Shown here piece after piece: positions 1-8,399 of a DNA stretch of 64,000 nucleotides (position 1 is its first letter; each line of letters opens with the position of its first letter). The notes under the pieces are model-generated. The model worked only from the letters and a program-made list of their open reading frames with translations, was not told the DNA's origin and ran no database searches. This DNA is from Elusimicrobia bacterium GWA2_69_24 (GTDB lineage Bacteria; Elusimicrobiota; Elusimicrobia; UBA1565): positions 1 through 64,000 of the forward strand of contig MGTY01000027.1 in NCBI GenBank assembly GCA_001799695.1, in the 5' to 3' direction. The translations under genes were made by a program, and so were the position numbers.

Positions 1-628
1 GGTAATTCCCTGGCAGGAATACGTAACCCTTGATCTCGCCGAAATCGCCGATCGGCTGGGGACGCGGCTTTTCCTCGCACCAGGCGTCATAAAGACTCTG
101 ATAGGCCATGGCCGGTGTCGCGGTGGACTTCCCAGGTTCCAACCAGAAGGAATGGTCCACCGCGGCTTTCTTTGCAGGAAGATTGTTTGGCCAGCATTCT
201 TTGGGTGGATAATGGTCCTCGGGTTGGAACCAGAAGTCCTCACGGCCCCGACCATCAAGAAACTCAATGTAGAGGCCCGTATCGAGGTAATGGCGCAATT
301 CCTGCGGTCCCTCATTGAAGACATCGTCTAGGACGAGGATGCGCTTGTCGCTGATGTTGGTGAGGACGACTTGGACCCAAAGCGAATCCTCGCTCTGGGG
401 CAGCTTGGTCTTGAGGAGCCGCAGGGTAAGACGGATGGGGCCCTTCTCGCCCTTCGCCTCCGCTGCCGCAGGGACGGGCAGGCTCGTCCGGCCGGGGAAA
501 GCTTGATCGGGTGGGGCGAGCTTGAGCTGACCGGGCTCGGTCTGGAGGCTACGCTTCTTACATGCCGCCGATCCTAGGCATAGTACCGTTGCGAGGCAGA
601 TGACTGCGAAACAGTTCCTTGACGGCAT
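1..628 (-). CDS. Lipoprotein of unknown function, 3' end cut by window edge
   Basis: The minus strand is open from an ATG at 628 to the window edge (209 codons), so the C-terminus lies outside. The N-terminus (MPSRNCFAVICLATVLCLGS then AAC) is a signal peptide ending in a lipobox-like Cys at about residue 23, which suggests export and lipid anchoring. The rest is rich in aromatic and acidic residues (for example ILVLDDVFNEG, DFWFQPEDHYPP, GYVFLPGNY) and matches no family I recognise. The middle resembles a small beta-sandwich pattern, but that is only an impression. It lies downstream of the aldolase gene on the same strand, 77 bases away, with a hairpin between, so it may be transcribed separately. 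Sure that it is coding and exported; function unknown. Confidence 0.75.
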   Translation of the reverse strand, partial: MPSRNCFAVICLATVLCLGSAACKKRSLQTEPGQLKLAPPDQAFPGRTSLPVPAAAEAKGEKGPIRLTLRLLKTKLPQSEDSLWVQVVLTNISDKRILVLDDVFNEGPQELRHYLDTGLYIEFLDGRGREDFWFQPEDHYPPKECWPNNLPAKKAAVDHSFWLEPGKSTATPAMAYQSLYDAWCEEKPRPQPIGDFGEIKGYVFLPGNY

Positions 629-646
629 TCCGATGCGATTCCCCCC

Positions 647-672
647 TAGCGCGCTTGCATTATGGCGCGCTA
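647..672 (-). terminator. Hairpin downstream of aldolase gene
   Basis: A perfect 8-bp inverted repeat (TAGCGCGC / GCGCGCTA) with a 10-base loop lies between the aldolase stop and the next minus-strand start. There is no T-tract on the minus strand, so termination is only a guess; an operator for the lipoprotein gene is the alternative. Confidence 0.35.
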
Positions 673-705
673 CCGCCGCGAAGTCCAGAAAGCGGCAAGA
701 AGTAG

Positions 706-1677
706 CTAGGCTTTTCCGGCGCTGCCCAGCACGGCCTCGTTCTTGTGCTTGTAGAGCTTCACCAGCTCGTCGCGGGCCGGTCCCAGGTACTTGCGGGGGT
801 CGAACTCCTTGGGGTTCTTGGCGAAGACTTCCCGGACCTTCGCGGTCATGGCCAGGCGGCCGTCGGAGTCGATGTTGATCTTGCACACCGCGGAGGCCGC
901 GGCCTTGCGCAGCTGCTCCTCCGGGACGCCCACGGCGTTCTCCATCTTGCCGCCGTACTTGTTGATGAGGTCCACGTACTCCGGGACGACCGAGGAAGCC
1001 CCGTGCAGGACGATCGGGAACCCGGGCAGGCGCTTCTCGCACTCCGCGAGGATGTCGAAGCGCAGCGGCGGGACGCTCTCGCCCGGCTTCACCTTGAACT
1101 TATAGGCGCCGTGGGAGGTGCCGATGGAGATGGCCAGGCTGTCCACCCCGGTCTTCTTGACGAATTCCTCCACCTGCGCCGGGTCGGTGTAGTTGGACTT
1201 CTCGTGCTGGACCTCGTCCTCGATGCCGGCCAGGACGCCGAGTTCGCCCTCCACCGTGACGTCGTGCCGGCGGGCGAACTCCACCACCTTCTTGGTCAGG
1301 GCGATGTTGTCCTCGAACTTGTGGGCGGAGCCGTCGATCATCACCGTGGAGAACCCGGTCTCGATGCAGGAGACGCAGAGCTCGTAGGTGTCGCCGTGGT
1401 CGAGGTGCAAAGCGATCGGGATGCGCGCCCCGTAGGTCTCGGAAAGCTCGACCGCGCCCTGGGCCATGTGGCGCAGGAGGATCTGGTTGGCGTACTTGCG
1501 CGCCCCGGAGGACACCTGCAGGACCACGGGGGAGCGGGTCTCGGCGCAGGCCTGGATGATGGCCTGAAGCTGCTCCATGTTGTTGAAATTGTAGCCGGGA
1601 GCCGCGAACTTGCCCTTCACGGCCTTGGCGTACATCTCCCGCGTGTTGACCAGCCCGAGTTCCTTGTAGCTGTGCAT
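706..1677 (-). CDS. fba: Class II fructose-bisphosphate aldolase
   Basis: This 323-residue protein is a zinc-dependent class II aldolase, which cleaves fructose 1,6-bisphosphate to dihydroxyacetone phosphate and glyceraldehyde 3-phosphate in glycolysis and runs the reverse in gluconeogenesis. The sequence shows the metal-site block IALHLDHGDTYE with the HxDH pair, the GELGVLAGIEDEV segment, the SIGTSHGAYK substrate loop, and a second phosphate-binding HGASSVVPEY. The length is normal for the family. The start has a good ribosome site (GGGGAGG, 6 bases upstream). It is cytosolic and appears to be transcribed alone: a hairpin lies on each side (1733-1756 upstream, 647-672 downstream). A tagatose-bisphosphate aldolase is the only realistic alternative, since the two share this fold. 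Confidence 0.93.
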   Translation of the reverse strand: MHSYKELGLVNTREMYAKAVKGKFAAPGYNFNNMEQLQAIIQACAETRSPVVLQVSSGARKYANQILLRHMAQGAVELSETYGARIPIALHLDHGDTYELCVSCIETGFSTVMIDGSAHKFEDNIALTKKVVEFARRHDVTVEGELGVLAGIEDEVQHEKSNYTDPAQVEEFVKKTGVDSLAISIGTSHGAYKFKVKPGESVPPLRFDILAECEKRLPGFPIVLHGASSVVPEYVDLINKYGGKMENAVGVPEEQLRKAAASAVCKINIDSDGRLAMTAKVREVFAKNPKEFDPRKYLGPARDELVKLYKHKNEAVLGSAGKA

Positions 1678-1732
1678 GTGAGCCTCCCCTGTTGGATGGA
1701 TTCTAATAACTTTGCGGGGTCCCGGGAAAGGA

Positions 1733-1756
1733 GAAGCCCTCCTTGCGGAGGGCTTC
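1733..1756 (-). terminator. Strong hairpin, probable terminator
   Basis: A perfect 10-bp stem (GAAGCCCTCC / GGAGGGCTTC) with a TTGC tetraloop is followed on the minus strand by a pyrimidine-rich TCTCCTTTCCC. It sits just past a copy of the tRNA-Ala 3' end (1759-1771). I infer that it once ended a tRNA-Ala transcript, or ends the XRE-ImmA operon now. Confidence 0.6.
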
Positions 1757-1758
1757 AG

Positions 1759-1771
1759 ATGGTGGACGTGT
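1759..1771 (-). repeat. Copy of tRNA-Ala 3' end (possible attachment site)
   Basis: The 13 bases ATGGTGGACGTGT are identical to 3371-3383, the last 12 bases of the tRNA-Ala gene including its CCA plus one flanking base. Such 3'-end duplications mark integration sites of phages and ICEs. No integrase lies between the copies, so this would be a relic. Confidence 0.5.
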
Positions 1772-1777
1772 CCCTAA

Positions 1778-2159
1778 GGGCTCGTAAAGAAATAAGTGGC
1801 ATGATTCGCCGGGAGCGATTTTGGAGCGAGCCGAAGCGATGCGAGACGCGCAGGCCTTAAGGCCTGTAAGTCGAGCAACGCGAAGGCGCAGCCCCTGCGG
1901 CGATAGCGCCGCAGGGACCTGCGGCAGGGAGTAACTCCTTTCCGCAGGCCTAAAAGCGCCCCGGCCCTTCGGGGAAGCCCCTGCCGCCATCGACCGGCAG
2001 GGACCGTGCAAGAGAATGTTCTCCGTACGCACGGCCCGCTATTGGCCGATTTCGTCGTTGCTCGTCGCTTACATAGTTCACACTATGCGCGCTCCTCGCG
2101 CCTAGAAATCGGCTCAACATCGGGCTTCCGAATCGCGCCACTTATTTCTTTACGAGCCC
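1778..2159. mobile_element. MITE-like non-autonomous element
   Basis: The ends are 23-bp perfect terminal inverted repeats beginning GGGCTCGTAAAGAAATAA. Similarity extends imperfectly for about 10 more bases (ATGATTCGC versus GCGATTCGG). TAA flanks both ends (1775-1777 and 2160-2162), consistent with a 3-bp target duplication. The 382-bp interior has no credible gene but holds nested GC-rich hairpins, one of which (1918-1948) recurs at 22470-22500. This looks like a MITE moved by a transposase not encoded here. Some IS5-group elements make 3-bp TNA duplications, but I cannot assign a family. Confidence 0.7.
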
Positions 2160-2767
2160 TAAGCCTTTGACTGCATGGAGGGTGCGCTTGGCGGCAGAAA
2201 CCCCTCATCCTCGATTCTCTGGCGCACCATGCTTGGCTGCACCTCAAAAACCCTAGAAAGATATTGGCTCACATACTGGAGCATGAGGGGAGAGCCGGTT
2301 TCGTGGAGACCCGCAGACGCTGTCGTCGCCTTCTGAATGGCAATTCCTACCTCTCGTTTTAGGGCCTGTCTGGGCACACAGATCAGACTTGCCAATGCTC
2401 CGGCCTGCCATTCCAAGTGCCTGAAGGCCTTCTCATCGATTGATTGGACCAACCGGATCCACCCCTCTTCGTTACTGTAACTGAATCGCGAGAAGATATC
2501 ACGGTGCAATATGGCATGCGCCGCCTCATGGGCTATGGTAGTGCGATAAAGAAAGGGCTTCTTCTCCAACACGTTTTGGTCTATCCGAATGGTCAAGAGG
2601 TCCCGAGAAATAAGCCCGGGCTCCCCTAGGGCATGCGAGAGCCCTTCCACGGGAATGACAGAGATACGGAGTTCCAACTCCACAATATCGTCTATGGGAA
2701 CGGGGATGGACCCGGAAGGATGATACCGCGAAAGGAAATCCTTCGCCTTATCGCGGAGATCATCCAA
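2159..2767 (-). CDS. ImmA/IrrE-like metallopeptidase
   Basis: This 202-residue protein has the zinc-peptidase signature HEAAH (about residues 80-84) in TTIAHEAAHAILHRD, typical of ImmA/IrrE (COG2856). Family members cleave a partner XRE-type repressor and so switch on mobile elements or stress genes. Here the XRE gene is directly upstream (gap 30 bases, same strand), the usual arrangement. The C-terminal part (FEVQPSMVRQRIEDEG) looks like the winged or helical region seen after the peptidase domain. The stop codon TAG overlaps the end of the MITE and its target duplication, so the C-terminus may have been altered by that insertion. Base composition is lower in GC than the neighbours, consistent with acquired DNA. 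Confidence 0.82.
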   Translation of the reverse strand: MDDLRDKAKDFLSRYHPSGSIPVPIDDIVELELRISVIPVEGLSHALGEPGLISRDLLTIRIDQNVLEKKPFLYRTTIAHEAAHAILHRDIFSRFSYSNEEGWIRLVQSIDEKAFRHLEWQAGALASLICVPRQALKREVGIAIQKATTASAGLHETGSPLMLQYVSQYLSRVFEVQPSMVRQRIEDEGFLPPSAPSMQSKA

Positions 2768-2797
2768 CGATATGAAAGGGACGATGATCCTGATGGC

Positions 2798-3166
2798 TCA
2801 ACTCTCTTTCACAATCTTGATTATTCGCCGCAATTTCTCGACACTAGGCTTCTTGCCGCTGAGTGCCATAAAGAGCACTGGCAATTCCGCCATCAGTTCT
2901 TTATTGGCCAGGACTCTCTTGGGAATCTTACCCGCAGAAGTGGCCGCGAGTGAGAAGAATCTATTCCACTCGGGTCCTTTGGGACTAAGCTTGAGGGCCT
3001 CCGCGTATCTCTGAAGAACTTTGTCAGAAGTGGACGGAGAAATCAACCCTCGCTCCATCCTGCTGATGTTTCCGGGGTCGAAACGATTATCTAGGCAGAA
3101 TTGCCGGAGGGTCTTCCTGAGACTCATCCGCAATTGCATAAAATACGCGCCGAACTCATTTGCCAT
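2798..3166 (-). CDS. XRE-family HTH regulator, partner of ImmA-like peptidase
   Basis: This 122-residue protein has an N-terminal helix-turn-helix (about residues 10-65: LRQFCLDNRFDPGNISRMER, then a GLISPSTSDKVLQRYAEAL segment). The C-terminal half is an unassigned helical region (LANKELMAELPVLFMAL...SVEKLRRIIKIVKES). With the ImmA-like gene downstream it resembles the ImmR-ImmA pair of ICEBs1 or a CI-like repressor with its protease. A palindrome over the probable -10 region (3215-3233) is the likely operator, so I infer autoregulation. An antitoxin role, as in other XRE-COG2856 pairs, is the alternative. Confidence 0.8.
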   Translation of the reverse strand: MANEFGAYFMQLRMSLRKTLRQFCLDNRFDPGNISRMERGLISPSTSDKVLQRYAEALKLSPKGPEWNRFFSLAATSAGKIPKRVLANKELMAELPVLFMALSGKKPSVEKLRRIIKIVKES

Positions 3167-3214
3167 GTTGTTTGGTCCCTATTTGTTGTTTGGCGTTTGG
3201 GAGAGAACCGACCT

Positions 3215-3233
3215 GTTGTAAATACTATACAAC
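3215..3233 (-). promoter_or_regulatory. Operator-promoter of XRE-ImmA operon
   Basis: A perfect inverted repeat GTTGTA-N7-TACAAC lies 49 bases upstream of the XRE start. On the minus strand it contains TATAGT, a good -10 element, so a repressor bound here would block the promoter. The XRE protein itself is the obvious candidate. Confidence 0.55.
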
Positions 3234-3301
3234 GCGAGTGCTTGAGCGTCAAGGCCCATGAGGGTCCAGTCCCACCCCCCGCCCGATGGAGTCCGCAAAG
3301 C

Positions 3302-3345
3302 AAAGAGCCCTCCCATAGGCATCCTTCCCATGAAGAGGGCTCTTT
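3302..3345 (-). terminator. Hairpin downstream of tRNA-Ala
   Basis: An 11-bp perfect stem (AAAGAGCCCTC / GAGGGCTCTTT) with a 22-base loop is followed on the minus strand by TTTGCTTTG-like sequence (the arm itself ends in TTT). It lies 26 bases past the tRNA 3' end, so it probably ends the tRNA transcript. Confidence 0.55.
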
Positions 3346-3371
3346 ACTTCCCCGGTGGTTCCCGCCGAAAA

Positions 3372-3447
3372 TGGTGGACGTGTGGGGGATCGAACCCCAG
3401 ACCTCTACCTTGCGAAGGTAGCGCTCTCCCAGCTGAGCTACACGCCC
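3372..3447 (-). tRNA. tRNA-Ala (anticodon CGC)
   Basis: The 76-base minus-strand sequence folds as a complete tRNA. The acceptor stem is GGGCGTG / CACGTCC, with the G3-U70 wobble that marks alanine tRNAs. The D arm is GCTCAGCTGGGAGAGC, and the anticodon stem CTACC/GGTAG closes loop TTCGCAA (anticodon CGC, reads GCG). The T arm is TGGGGTTCGATCCCCA, and the 3' ACCA is encoded. A GC hairpin (3458-3478) lies just upstream of the 5' end. Its last 12 bases are repeated at 1759-1771. Confidence 0.95.
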
Positions 3448-3457
3448 ATCTGACGCT

Positions 3458-3544
3458 CCCGGCCGCTTCGCGGCCGGGCCTGAAGGCCTCGCTCCGAGAG
3501 GGACTGCTCCGCTCGGTGCGTCCCAAGGGGGCTGCCGCCCCCTT
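3458..3544 (-). terminator. Two GC-rich hairpins after corA
   Basis: A 9-bp stem CCCGGCCGC-TTC-GCGGCCGGG (3458-3478) and an 8-bp stem AAGGGGGC-TGCC-GCCCCCTT (3525-3544) lie between corA and the tRNA gene. Read on the minus strand they follow the long operon ending in corA, so they may end it. Neither has a clear T-tract. Confidence 0.4.
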
Positions 3545-3636
3545 CGGCGCCGTCGGCTCGCTATCGCTCGCCAGGACGGCTGAACCCCCAGTTGGTGTCG
3601 CGGACCATGCCGCGACGGTCCATTATAGCAAAACGG

Positions 3637-4554
3637 TCACCACTTCTTCTTCTGCCACCACCGGATCATGGTCAGCAGGGCCAGCAGGGCCAGGAATATG
3701 ATGATCCAGAAGGCCATGGGGTGATGCTGGAACGGGATCCCGACGTTCATGGAGAAGGCGCTGACCACGAAGGTTGGGACCATGATCCCGATGGTGATGA
3801 GGTTCAGCGTCTTCATCAGGATATTGAGGTTGTTGCTGACGATGGAGACGCGCGCGTCCATGAGCGAGGCCAGGATGTTCGAGTAGATCTCGGCTTGCCG
3901 GTAGCATTGGCTGTTCTCGATGAGCAGGTCCTCGAGGTGTTCCAGGCCTCGTTGCGAGATTCCGGCCTTGGCGCTGCTGTTCTTGAGCCGCTCCAGCGCC
4001 CCCCCGTTGGCATGGATGGCGCTCAGGTAGTAGACCAGGCTCTTCTCCAGGGAGAACATGTTCAGCAGGTACTTGTTCTCCATCGAGCTGTTGATCTTCT
4101 TCTCCATCTCGTCGGAGATCATGTTGATGACCTTGAGATGCTCGATGTAGTGGTGGATCGAGGAGGAGAGTATCCGCAGGAAGACGTCTTCCACCGACGA
4201 GATCCCCTTGGCCAGCTTCCCCCCCAGCAGGGGCGAGAGCTCCTCGGCCACCACCATCACCAGCCGGTCCGGGAAGAGGAAGAGTCCGTAAGAGGTGACT
4301 TTGAACAGGAAATGGTCCTGGGCCGAGTAGTTCTTCGGCCGCTTGAAGATCAGCGCGTAATGGGAGGGCTCGAACTCGAGCCGGGAGGGCTCGTCGGGGT
4401 CGAGGGCCGAGTTCAGCGTGTGCTCGTCGATCTTGAGCTCGTCGAGGAGGAAGCGCCGCTCCGCGTCCGTGGGATTGAGGTATACCAGCACCGGGCCGGC
4501 GGCGTCTTCGCCCTGGACCAGGGAGCCGTTATCGAGGCGGTAGCGGGTCAGCAT
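3637..4554 (-). CDS. corA: CorA-family divalent cation transporter
   Basis: This 305-residue inner-membrane protein has the CorA plan: a long acidic/helical cytosolic N-terminal domain (to about residue 240), then two C-terminal transmembrane helices ([20 protein letters not shown] and [17 protein letters not shown]) and a basic tail (RWWQKKKW). The family transports Mg2+ or Co2+ as a pentamer through the first helix. The signature normally GMN reads SMN here ([11 protein letters not shown]). The loop that follows (NVGIPF) is close to that of ZntB/CorA relatives, so ion specificity is uncertain. Its start overlaps the end of aspS by 26 bases, which places it last in the long minus-strand run. 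Confidence 0.88.
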   Translation of the reverse strand: MLTRYRLDNGSLVQGEDAAGPVLVYLNPTDAERRFLLDELKIDEHTLNSALDPDEPSRLEFEPSHYALIFKRPKNYSAQDHFLFKVTSYGLFLFPDRLVMVVAEELSPLLGGKLAKGISSVEDVFLRILSSSIHHYIEHLKVINMISDEMEKKINSSMENKYLLNMFSLEKSLVYYLSAIHANGGALERLKNSSAKAGISQRGLEHLEDLLIENSQCYRQAEIYSNILASLMDARVSIVSNNLNILMKTLNLITIGIMVPTFVVSAFSMNVGIPFQHHPMAFWIIIFLALLALLTMIRWWQKKKW

Positions 4555-6319
4555 CGGGTTTCAAGGCGAGCCGGATATGCAGCTCCTTGAGCTGCCGTTC
4601 CGAGACCGCGGAGGGCGCCTCGCTCAGGAGGTCGAGCCCCTGCGTGGTCTTGGGGAAGGCGATGACGTCGCGGATGGAGTCCTCCCCGGCCAGGAGCGCC
4701 ACGAGGCGGTCGAGCCCGAGCGCGACCCCGCCGTGGGGCGGCGCGCCGTGCTCCAGCGCGTTGAGGAGCAGCCCGAAGCGCTGGCGCTGCTCCGTGCGGT
4801 CGTAGCCCATCAGGGCGAGGATCTTCTCCTGGATCTCGGGCCGGTGGTTGCGCACCGAGCCCGAGCCCAGCTCGACCCCGTTGAGCACGATGTCGTACTG
4901 GTGGGAGCGGACGTTGCCGGGGTCCGAGTCGAGCTTGGGGAGCTCGGCCTCCATGGGGGCGGTGAAGGGGTTGTGCGTGAAGGTCCAGCCGCCCGCCTCG
5001 TCGCGCTCCAGCAGAGGGAAATGCAGCACCCAGAGCATGGCCCACGGCCGGGAGGGCTTGAGGTCCAGCTTCACGATCAGATGGTTGCGCAGGGCGCCGA
5101 GGAGCTTGGCGGCCTCTATGGCCGGCCCGGCGGCCAGGAGCAGAACCTCCCCGTCCTTGGGGCCTAGGCGCGCGCGCAGGTCCTGGAAGATCTTGGGGTC
5201 GAGGAACTTGGCAACGGGCGAGTCGATCTGGCCGCCCTCTTTGAACCGGACCCAGACCAGTCCCTTCGCGCCCAAAGTTTTGGCCAGGTCCACGAGCTTG
5301 TCGATGTCCGTGCGGTTGAGGGCCCCGCCCGAGGCGAGGATCCCCCGGACCACCCCCCCGTTCTTCACGGCGTCGGCGAAGACGCGGAAGCCGCAGTCGC
5401 GGAAAGCGTCGGACAGCTCCTGGATCTCGAGGCCGAAGCGCAGGTCCGGCTTGTCGCTGCCGTAGCGGGCCATGACCTCCTCGTACTCGAAGCGCGGGAA
5501 GGGCAGCTCCAGCTCCACCCCGATGGCGGCGCGGAAGACGTCGCGGAGCATGCCCTCGACCACGGCGTGGATGTCCTCCTCGCGGACGAAGGACATCTCC
5601 AGGTCGATCTGGGTGTGCTCCGGCTGGCGGTCGGAGCGCAGGTCCTCGTCGCGGAAGGCCCGGGCCAGCTGGAAATAGCGTTCGAAGCCCGAGACCATCA
5701 GGATCTGCTTGAAGATCTGCGGGGATTGGGGCAGGGCGTAGAACTCCCCCGGCGAGAGCCGCGACGGGACCAGGTAGTCGCGCGCCCCTTCGGGGGTCGA
5801 CTTGGTCAGGATGGGGGTCTCGATCTCGATGAATCCCGCGCGATCCAGGTGGAGGCGCGCCGCGTGCGCGGCCCGGTGCCGGATGGTGAGGTTGCGCTGC
5901 ATCCGGGGCCGCCGCAGGTCCAGGTAGCGGTGCTTGAGCCGAACTTCCTCCGAGACGGTGGCGTGGTCGTCGATCTCGAAGGGGAGCGGCTTGCAGGGGT
6001 TGAGGAGCGCGATCTCGGCCGCCTCGACCTCCACCTCGCCGCTGGGGAGCTTGGGATTCTCGCTGCCGGCGGGGCGTTTCATCACCACGCCGGTCAAGGA
6101 GACCGCGTACTCCGAGCCGAGCTTGCCGGCGGCCTCGAACGCGGCGGCCTGCTGGGGCCGGGCCACCACCTGGACGAGGCCGCTGCGGTCGCGCAGGTCG
6201 AAGAAGTAGACCCCGCCGTGGTCGCGCCGGGAATGGACCCAGCCGGCCAGGCGCACCGGCTCGCCCGCGCGGGACGCGTTGAGTTCGCCGCAGGGGATGC
6301 TGCGGAAGGGGTGGGTCAT
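4529..6319 (-). CDS. aspS: Aspartate--tRNA ligase
   Basis: This 596-residue class IIb synthetase charges tRNA-Asp. An N-terminal anticodon-binding OB fold ([25 protein letters not shown]) is followed by motif 1, motif 2 ([20 protein letters not shown]) and a bacterial GAD insertion (about residues 290-430). Motif 3 is near the end ([23 protein letters not shown]). The length is typical of the bacterial type. The block usually written QPEFTQ reads QPEHTQ here, a small oddity near the active site. It overlaps hisS by four bases (ATGA), the common hisS-aspS pairing. Whether it is discriminating or also charges tRNA-Asn cannot be told from this window, as no gatCAB or asnS is present. Confidence 0.96.
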   Translation of the reverse strand: MTHPFRSIPCGELNASRAGEPVRLAGWVHSRRDHGGVYFFDLRDRSGLVQVVARPQQAAAFEAAGKLGSEYAVSLTGVVMKRPAGSENPKLPSGEVEVEAAEIALLNPCKPLPFEIDDHATVSEEVRLKHRYLDLRRPRMQRNLTIRHRAAHAARLHLDRAGFIEIETPILTKSTPEGARDYLVPSRLSPGEFYALPQSPQIFKQILMVSGFERYFQLARAFRDEDLRSDRQPEHTQIDLEMSFVREEDIHAVVEGMLRDVFRAAIGVELELPFPRFEYEEVMARYGSDKPDLRFGLEIQELSDAFRDCGFRVFADAVKNGGVVRGILASGGALNRTDIDKLVDLAKTLGAKGLVWVRFKEGGQIDSPVAKFLDPKIFQDLRARLGPKDGEVLLLAAGPAIEAAKLLGALRNHLIVKLDLKPSRPWAMLWVLHFPLLERDEAGGWTFTHNPFTAPMEAELPKLDSDPGNVRSHQYDIVLNGVELGSGSVRNHRPEIQEKILALMGYDRTEQRQRFGLLLNALEHGAPPHGGVALGLDRLVALLAGEDSIRDVIAFPKTTQGLDLLSEAPSAVSERQLKELHIRLALKPDADPLPPR

Positions 6320-7632
6320 GGGGCGGTCTCCAGCCGGCGGCGTACCGCTTCAGGAACCTGCGTCAGGGGGACCTCGGACTGCTGGCTGCGGAGCATGTCC
6401 TTGACGATGCACGAGGGAGGCTCTTTCTTGATCTCCTCATCTCCCAGGATGATGCAGACGGGAGCTCCCTGCCGGCCCGCTTCCTTCATCTGGCTCTTGA
6501 GGCTCGCCGCGAACAGGCCGCCGGCGGTCCGGAGACCGGCGGCGCGCAGAGAGGCCATGAGACGCATGCCTTCCGCCTCGGCCCGCGGGTCCTGGCTCTG
6601 CAGGGCGACGAAGACCGCGGGTTTGCGCTCCGGCGCCAGGGCGCGCAGGAGCCGGGCTTCGGGGTCCGCGGCCGCCACGGCCAGCAGGGTGCGCTCCACG
6701 CCCAGAGCCCAGCCCACGGCGGGGGTCGCGGGTCCGCCCATGGAGGCGATGAGGGAGTCGTAGCGCCCGCCCCCCGCGATGGCGTTCTGGGAGCCGATGC
6801 CTTCGGCCTGGAACTCGAACACGGTGCGCGTGTAGTAGTCGAGGCCGCGTACCAGGGCCGGGTCGGGGTAGGTGTGGGGCAGGCCGTGGTCGCCGAGGAA
6901 GGCCGAGACCTGGGCCACATGGTCGCGGCAGGGAACGCAGGGCTCGAGCCGGGGAGCCCCCCCCGTCAACTTCTCAGCGTCGCCCTTGCAGTCCAGGCAG
7001 CGCAACGGGTTGCGGTCCAGCCGGCGCCGGCAGCTCTCGCAGAGCTCCGCCTCGCGGGACTTGAGGTACTCCCGGAGGCGTTCCCGGAAGCGCGGCCGGC
7101 ATTCGGGGCTCTCGTCGCAGCCCAGGTTGTTGAGGCGCAAGGTCAGCCGGCCGGCGAGCCCGGCCCGGTCGAAGAGGTCTTTGAGGGCGAGTATGGCTTC
7201 TACGTCCGCCGCCGGGTGGGGGTTGCCGAAGAGCTCGATCCCGATCTGGCCGAACTCCCGGTAGCGCCCCTTCTGCGGCCGTTCCGCGCGGAACATGCTG
7301 CCGACGTAGAAGAGCTTGCAGGCGCCGCCCTGCTGGTTGAGGTGCTTGTCGAGGAAGGCGCGCACCGTCCCGGGCGTGCCCTCCGGACGCATGGCCAGGT
7401 GCCGGCCGCCGGCGTCCGAAAAAGCGAACATCTCCTTCTCCACGATGTCGGTGGTCTCCCCCGTGGTCTTGATGAAGAGCTCGCGCGATTCCAGGGTCGG
7501 CAGGCGCACCTCGCCGATCCCGTAGAGGGCGAACACCTGCCGCGCCAGGTGCTCGAGCGCGGCCGTGCGCTCGGACTCGGGCGGGAGCTGGTCTCGGAAG
7601 CCGCGGACGGGCTGGGTCAGGGGGTCGGACAC
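6316..7632 (-). CDS. hisS: Histidine--tRNA ligase
   Basis: This 438-residue class IIa synthetase charges tRNA-His. It shows motif 1 ([12 protein letters not shown] ... [13 protein letters not shown]), motif 2 ([20 protein letters not shown]), the two histidine-binding blocks [15 protein letters not shown] and GGGRYDSLI, and motif 3 ([13 protein letters not shown]). A C-terminal anticodon domain follows ([19 protein letters not shown]...). A four-cysteine insertion ([18 protein letters not shown], about residues 195-215) suggests a zinc-bound or structural knuckle, as seen in several bacterial HisRS. It starts 4 bases after the crp-like gene's stop and overlaps aspS by ATGA, so it is clearly in an operon. 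Confidence 0.96.
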   Translation of the reverse strand: MSDPLTQPVRGFRDQLPPESERTAALEHLARQVFALYGIGEVRLPTLESRELFIKTTGETTDIVEKEMFAFSDAGGRHLAMRPEGTPGTVRAFLDKHLNQQGGACKLFYVGSMFRAERPQKGRYREFGQIGIELFGNPHPAADVEAILALKDLFDRAGLAGRLTLRLNNLGCDESPECRPRFRERLREYLKSREAELCESCRRRLDRNPLRCLDCKGDAEKLTGGAPRLEPCVPCRDHVAQVSAFLGDHGLPHTYPDPALVRGLDYYTRTVFEFQAEGIGSQNAIAGGGRYDSLIASMGGPATPAVGWALGVERTLLAVAAADPEARLLRALAPERKPAVFVALQSQDPRAEAEGMRLMASLRAAGLRTAGGLFAASLKSQMKEAGRQGAPVCIILGDEEIKKEPPSCIVKDMLRSQQSEVPLTQVPEAVRRRLETAP

Positions 7633-7636
7633 GGGG

Positions 7637-8329
7637 TCAATCCGTGCGCAGGGAGTTGTGGATCAGGGTCTCGAGCTTCTGGGGCTCGCGGATGACGATG
7701 CGGCCGTCGCGGCTCTCCACCAGGCCGGATTCCCGGAGGATGGACAGGGCGCGGGACAGGGGCTCGCGCGTCGTGCCGACCAAGTCCGCGAGCTCCTGGT
7801 GGGTGTAGCGCTGGCGCAGGACCAGCCGGCCGGTGCCGATGCGCTCCGCGTTGGCGAGGTCGTGCAGGGCCTTGGCCACCCGTCCCAGGATATTGCGGTA
7901 CAGGAGGCTCTCGATCTCGTCGTCGGCCTGGCGCAGGCGGGCCGAGAAGGCCCGCAGCATGGAGAAGCAGAGTCTGGCGTCCGACAGGAGCAGTCGGCGG
8001 AAGTCGGCCTTGCGGATGATGAGCAGGCGCGTCGCCTCCACGGCCTCGGCCGAGGCCGAGCGCTGCTTGTTGTCGATGACCGCCATCTCCCCGAAGAAGT
8101 CGCCGGGGCCGAGATAGGCGAAGGTCTTGCGCTTCTTGGAGCCGGAGCGGCTGAAGATCTTGACCCGGCCCGCGAGCACGACGAACATGTTGTGGGCCGT
8201 CTCGGATTTCCGGAAGATGAGGGTGCCGGCCGGGAAGGAATCCATCCGGGAGATGCGGGCGATGCGCCGGAGCTCGGAGAGGGGCAGGGTCCGCAGGAGT
8301 CCGAATCGTCTGAGGGATTTTATTGGCAT
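7637..8329 (-). CDS. Crp/Fnr-family transcription regulator
   Basis: This 230-residue protein has an N-terminal cyclic-nucleotide-type beta-barrel (about residues 15-125; GDFFGEMAVIDNKQRSASAEA is the phosphate-cassette region). A dimer helix follows, then a C-terminal winged HTH with a recognition block TRYTHQELADLVGTTREPLSRAL-like pattern (about residues 165-190). There is no N-terminal cysteine cluster, so it is not an FNR-type oxygen sensor. The cassette keeps the Gly-Glu pair and an Arg, so nucleotide binding is possible but unproven. It lies between the histidine kinase and hisS on the same strand. The HTH resembles Crp, which would bind TGTGA-type palindromes; none was noted nearby. Confidence 0.88.
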   Translation of the reverse strand: MPIKSLRRFGLLRTLPLSELRRIARISRMDSFPAGTLIFRKSETAHNMFVVLAGRVKIFSRSGSKKRKTFAYLGPGDFFGEMAVIDNKQRSASAEAVEATRLLIIRKADFRRLLLSDARLCFSMLRAFSARLRQADDEIESLLYRNILGRVAKALHDLANAERIGTGRLVLRQRYTHQELADLVGTTREPLSRALSILRESGLVESRDGRIVIREPQKLETLIHNSLRTD

Positions 8330-8399
8330 CGGTTTCAGGGGATACTACCTTTTCACGCCAGACGCCCGCAAGACGATGGCGGGGACCGCCGCTACAGGC

